Shown here one piece after another: positions 63,954 to 64,000 of a DNA stretch of 64,000 bases. Both the position numbers and the translations under genes were made by a program. The DNA is taken from the NCBI GenBank assembly GCA_039619475.1, contig CM077115.1, positions 223,309,291-223,373,290 on the forward strand, in the 5' to 3' direction. The notes under the pieces were generated by a model. It was not told where the DNA came from. It saw only the letters and a program-made list of their open reading frames with translations, and did not search any database. Origin of the DNA: Icerya purchasi (Eukaryota; Arthropoda; Insecta; Hemiptera; Monophlebidae). The stretch's first letter is position 1, and each line of letters starts with the position of its first letter.

Positions 63954-64000
63954 GTAATGAGTAAACAACGCGTAACGATGAAAAGAAAGTAAAATGCGTG

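Larger units (their letters stand above)
60223..64000 (-). other. Upstream intron or 5' flank of the gene
   Basis: The acceptor at 60223-60224 implies an exon further upstream, but no minus-strand exon ending in phase 0 with a good donor was recognised here. Contents include a GC-richer stretch at 62390-62560, a long (TA)n at 63312-63378 and a CpG-rich block at 63580-63990. Confidence 0.6.

Noticed and set aside
1..64000. CRISPR arrays, bacterial operons or prophage
   Set aside because: Direct repeats with regular unique spacers are absent and the gene structure is eukaryotic throughout.

Overview
This window is eukaryotic nuclear DNA, most likely from an insect or other arthropod. It is AT-rich and full of microsatellites and A/T homopolymers. 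It carries short exons with canonical GT-AG splice sites separated by long introns, plus non-LTR retrotransposons, tRNA-derived SINEs and hAT-type MITEs. No bacterial features such as operons or Shine-Dalgarno sites are present. CpG dinucleotides are common, so CpG depletion is not obvious. The species cannot be named from the sequence.

One protein-coding gene explains most of the window. Nine minus-strand exons between 60222 and 3625 have good splice sites and join in a single frame: each exon's end phase matches the next exon's start phase. Together they encode 576 residues of an internal part of a protein. The order is an N-terminal region with a Cys cluster, a CRAL-TRIO/Sec14-like domain, and the start of a spectrin-like coiled-coil region. 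This matches the puratrophin-1 / PLEKHG4-type RhoGEF family (Quattro-like; Drosophila has one homologue). The catalytic DH-PH part would lie beyond the low-coordinate end and the start codon beyond (or hidden near) the high-coordinate end. A further minus-strand ATG with a GTAAGT donor at 26627-26648 fits the next exon in phase and looks like an alternative first exon.

Layout: 1-3624 intron beyond the last visible exon; 3625-3747 exon; 3748-16906 intron with SINEs and a hAT MITE; 16907-29482 a cluster of seven exons with the candidate alternative first exon; 29483-59534 an intron of about 30 kb filled with LINE remnants (a 2.2-kb RT/RNase H element at 33141-35302, others at 30740, 31465, 36366, 47135 and 58080), SINEs and MITEs; 59535-60222 large exon; 60223-64000 upstream intron or 5' flank, ending in a GC-rich patch that may hold a plus-strand first exon.

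The retroelements share a theme. At least eight LINE or SINE ends carry the same 3'-terminal hairpin followed by poly(A), which points to SINEs mobilised by one LINE lineage.
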